A stretch of DNA of 32,011 nucleotides from Collybiopsis luxurians FD-317 M1 (lineage: Eukaryota > Basidiomycota > Agaricomycetes > Agaricales > Omphalotaceae), in contig KN834760.1 of NCBI GenBank assembly GCA_000827265.1, positions 543,124 to 575,134 on the forward strand, written 5' to 3'. The notes beneath the pieces were generated by a model, which ran no database searches, was not told the origin of the DNA, and saw only the letters and a program-made list of their open reading frames with translations. The position numbers and the translations under genes are program-made. Shown piece after piece: positions 30,622 to 32,011 of this stretch (position 1 is its first letter; every line of letters begins with the position of its first letter).

Positions 30622-31316
30622 TGTTATGCCCTACGCTATTTTTTCTGCTCTTTCCAACCAGTACACTCACCCCACAACTCGATAATAGTCTTACCAATCA
30701 ATTCAGCTCTCCAAATCCGACACACATTTCGCAAGGCAAACTAACCGGTTGCTCATTCCAAACTTCTATTCACAAGACCACATGTTGTCCCACAGAGTAT
30801 AAAAGCCTTGTACCTACATCTCTCACAATAATGCTGTTATTACCTGAACTATCTTGATCTGTGTTGTTTCTGTTCTCTTGTTCACTAGTCTATAATATTA
30901 TTCTGCTTAACACTGAGTCGAGCAAACCCCATTGACACCGAGTCACTGGCATACCCACTTCTCACTTGTCGAACCGATTGACAAGACTATTCGACTGCCG
31001 TAGCCTTTCGAATATTCCGTCTCGTAGGGTAAATGGACACCGAGTCACGAACCTCCCGAGTCAACCCTTGTTAATACTGTCTTAATGAGTTCTTTCGATA
31101 TACTATTTCTAGTTGCAACAAGCTACTAGATTTATTATTCGACACTCGAGGATCATTCCTCCACATCCAATACCAAAACTGTACAGGACTCATTCACCTG
31201 TTGTATGTAGCGACTCCCCATCGTGTATTCTGTCTTGGCTGTGGTATAATAAAATACTTTCTATTCATTGAACCTGCTACAAGCTTCTAACAACAAAGGT
31301 AGTAAAGGTCCTAACA
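30622..31316 (+). mobile_element. 5' LTR of a Ty3/gypsy-type retrotransposon
   Basis: A 695-bp segment opens TGTTA and closes TAACA, the short inverted ends typical of LTRs. It contains a TATA box TATAAAA at 30798-30804, an expected transcript start near 30830, and an AATAAAA-like polyadenylation signal near 31247. Right after it come two bases and the putative primer-binding site, then a gag-like frame. The orientation and order (LTR, primer site, gag) identify it as the 5' LTR. The matching 3' LTR and target duplication lie beyond the window. Placement in Ty3/gypsy rather than copia rests on the self-priming signature. Confidence 0.75.
30798..30841 (+). promoter_or_regulatory. LTR promoter and start of R with self-primer sequence
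   Basis: TATAAAA at 30798-30804 is followed about 30 nt later by AATGCTGTTATT (30830-30841). That sequence is the perfect reverse complement of 31318-31329, just past the LTR end. In Tf1-type elements the first 11 bases of the transcript pair with the primer-binding site and are cut to prime reverse transcription; the position here fits that arrangement. Confidence 0.7.
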
Positions 31317-31317
31317 A

Positions 31318-31329
31318 AATAACAGCATT
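31318..31329 (+). other. Self-complementary primer-binding site
   Basis: AATAACAGCATT lies two bases or fewer after the LTR end. It is not complementary to a tRNA CCA end (no TGG start) but is perfectly complementary to 30830-30841 in the LTR. The core ATAAC start resembles Tf1/sushi primer sites as I remember them. Confidence 0.68.
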
Positions 31330-31344
31330 CTCTCCATCACCGAG

Positions 31345-31989
31345 ATGTCTGGGGAATCTGTGAAATGTTTTGTAAGTGAACAAGAAAGACGGTGTCAAGA
31401 ACAAGAATGCCAAAGAGCAGCGAGAGCTACAAGGTTCCAGAGAAGAGAGGAGTGACGTGGAGCTTCTACACTGGACAACCGCTCAGTTTCATCAGCACCT
31501 GCGAGAGGTGCCATACCCTCAAGAACGGGGGAAATTTTGGAACATAATGATAGAGACCCGTTTGACCTGGAAAATCCTGTCGAACATGGGTCTCCTCATG
31601 TTCTGGGACACCTGGTCTCGACTCCATATGTTTCGAGTTGCTCCCAGCGAGGTCAGCCATATCATATGGCAGCTAGAGCTGACTCGAGGCTAGTCATGAG
31701 GCCAACACAAAGTGCCCCAATAACACCTGAAAAAGGAAGGGAACAAGAAACAATTCATTTATTGGAATTAACTCATTCCCCGGAAGATCCTCGAGGTTTT
31801 AGTGTGGGAATCAGCTCAACATGCCCCTTCCACATGCCAACTCATCCTGAGAACGAGGATTATTATGAAGATATCGGCATATCCCCAACAACACGATATA
31901 CATCTATAGGGGCGAGACGCGAGGTCATCTCCCCATTAGAACATATCAGATGTCCACTTCCTCTCACACCAAGACGAAGAAGAATCTAA
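31345..31989 (+). pseudogene. Gag-like frame of the LTR element, interrupted by TGA
   Basis: From ATG at 31345, sixteen bases after the primer site, one frame runs to TAA at 31987-31989. It is interrupted only by TGA at 31453-31455. The first 36 codons are rich in Glu, Arg and Gln (ECQRAARATRFQRREE). Downstream are REQETIHLLELTHSPEDP, an acidic NEDYYEDIG stretch and a basic end PRRRRI. Position and composition suit the N-terminal part of a gag polyprotein; no capsid or zinc-knuckle motif is reached. The TGA suggests a defective copy or a suppressed or alternative start downstream (ATG at 31537). The rest of the element is outside the window. Confidence 0.5.
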
Positions 31990-32011
31990 ATTTGCATTGC
32001 AACAATCAGAA

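Noticed and set aside
31318..31329. tRNA-type primer-binding site for the LTR element
   Set aside because: The sequence after the LTR does not begin with TGG, whereas its perfect complement lies at the predicted transcript start.
1..32011. CRISPR array, tRNA or rRNA genes
   Set aside because: No regularly spaced repeats, no cloverleaf with A and B boxes, and no rRNA-like segment were recognised by eye on either strand.

Overview
This window looks like nuclear DNA of a basidiomycete fungus, most likely an Agaricomycete. The genes are split by many short (about 50-70 nt) GT-AG introns. The recognisable families (DUF6534-type seven-helix proteins, DUF6589 proteins, a fungal WBP2-like GRAM protein, a NOL11/Utp8-like protein) fit that group. 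There are no operons, no bacterial signals, no tRNA or rRNA gene and no CRISPR array that I could see.

Layout. 1-1100 is gene-poor, with short direct repeats and a compact GC-rich hairpin cluster. 1637-3464 holds the first DUF6534-like membrane-protein gene (copy 1, +). It is followed by a convergent WBP2-like GRAM gene (4376-3705, -). Copies 2 (5761-7582, +) and 3 (9492-11351, +) form a diverged direct tandem duplication that includes their upstream regions; copy 2 carries a one-base deletion that breaks its frame. Two housekeeping-type genes interrupt the array: a NOL11/Utp8-like ribosome-biogenesis gene (12456-15258, +) and a convergent small acidic protein gene (16171-15461, -). An unrelated seven-helix membrane-protein family follows (17362-18718, +). 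Then come DUF6534-like copies 4 (20573-22380, +) and 5 (24884-23052, -), a tail-to-tail inverted duplication that includes the promoters.

From about 25.5 kb the window turns into mobile-element territory. It contains a 241-bp Tc1/mariner-type MITE with TA target duplication (25534-25774), a decayed DUF6589 gene (27052-29786) with a broken partner ORF on the other strand (30555-29820), and a complete LTR (30622-31316) opening a Ty3/gypsy-type element that runs off the right edge. The LTR and leader carry the signature of Tf1/sushi-type self-priming: the primer-binding site is complementary to the expected 5' end of the element's own transcript.

The main theme is a lineage-specific array of membrane proteins of unknown ligand and function. 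It has grown by tandem and inverted duplication and is partly decaying, next to a transposon-rich block. Exon structures were worked out by eye from splice signals and comparison among paralogs. Frames and motifs are seen directly; family names are from memory of the families; functions of the DUF proteins are unknown.
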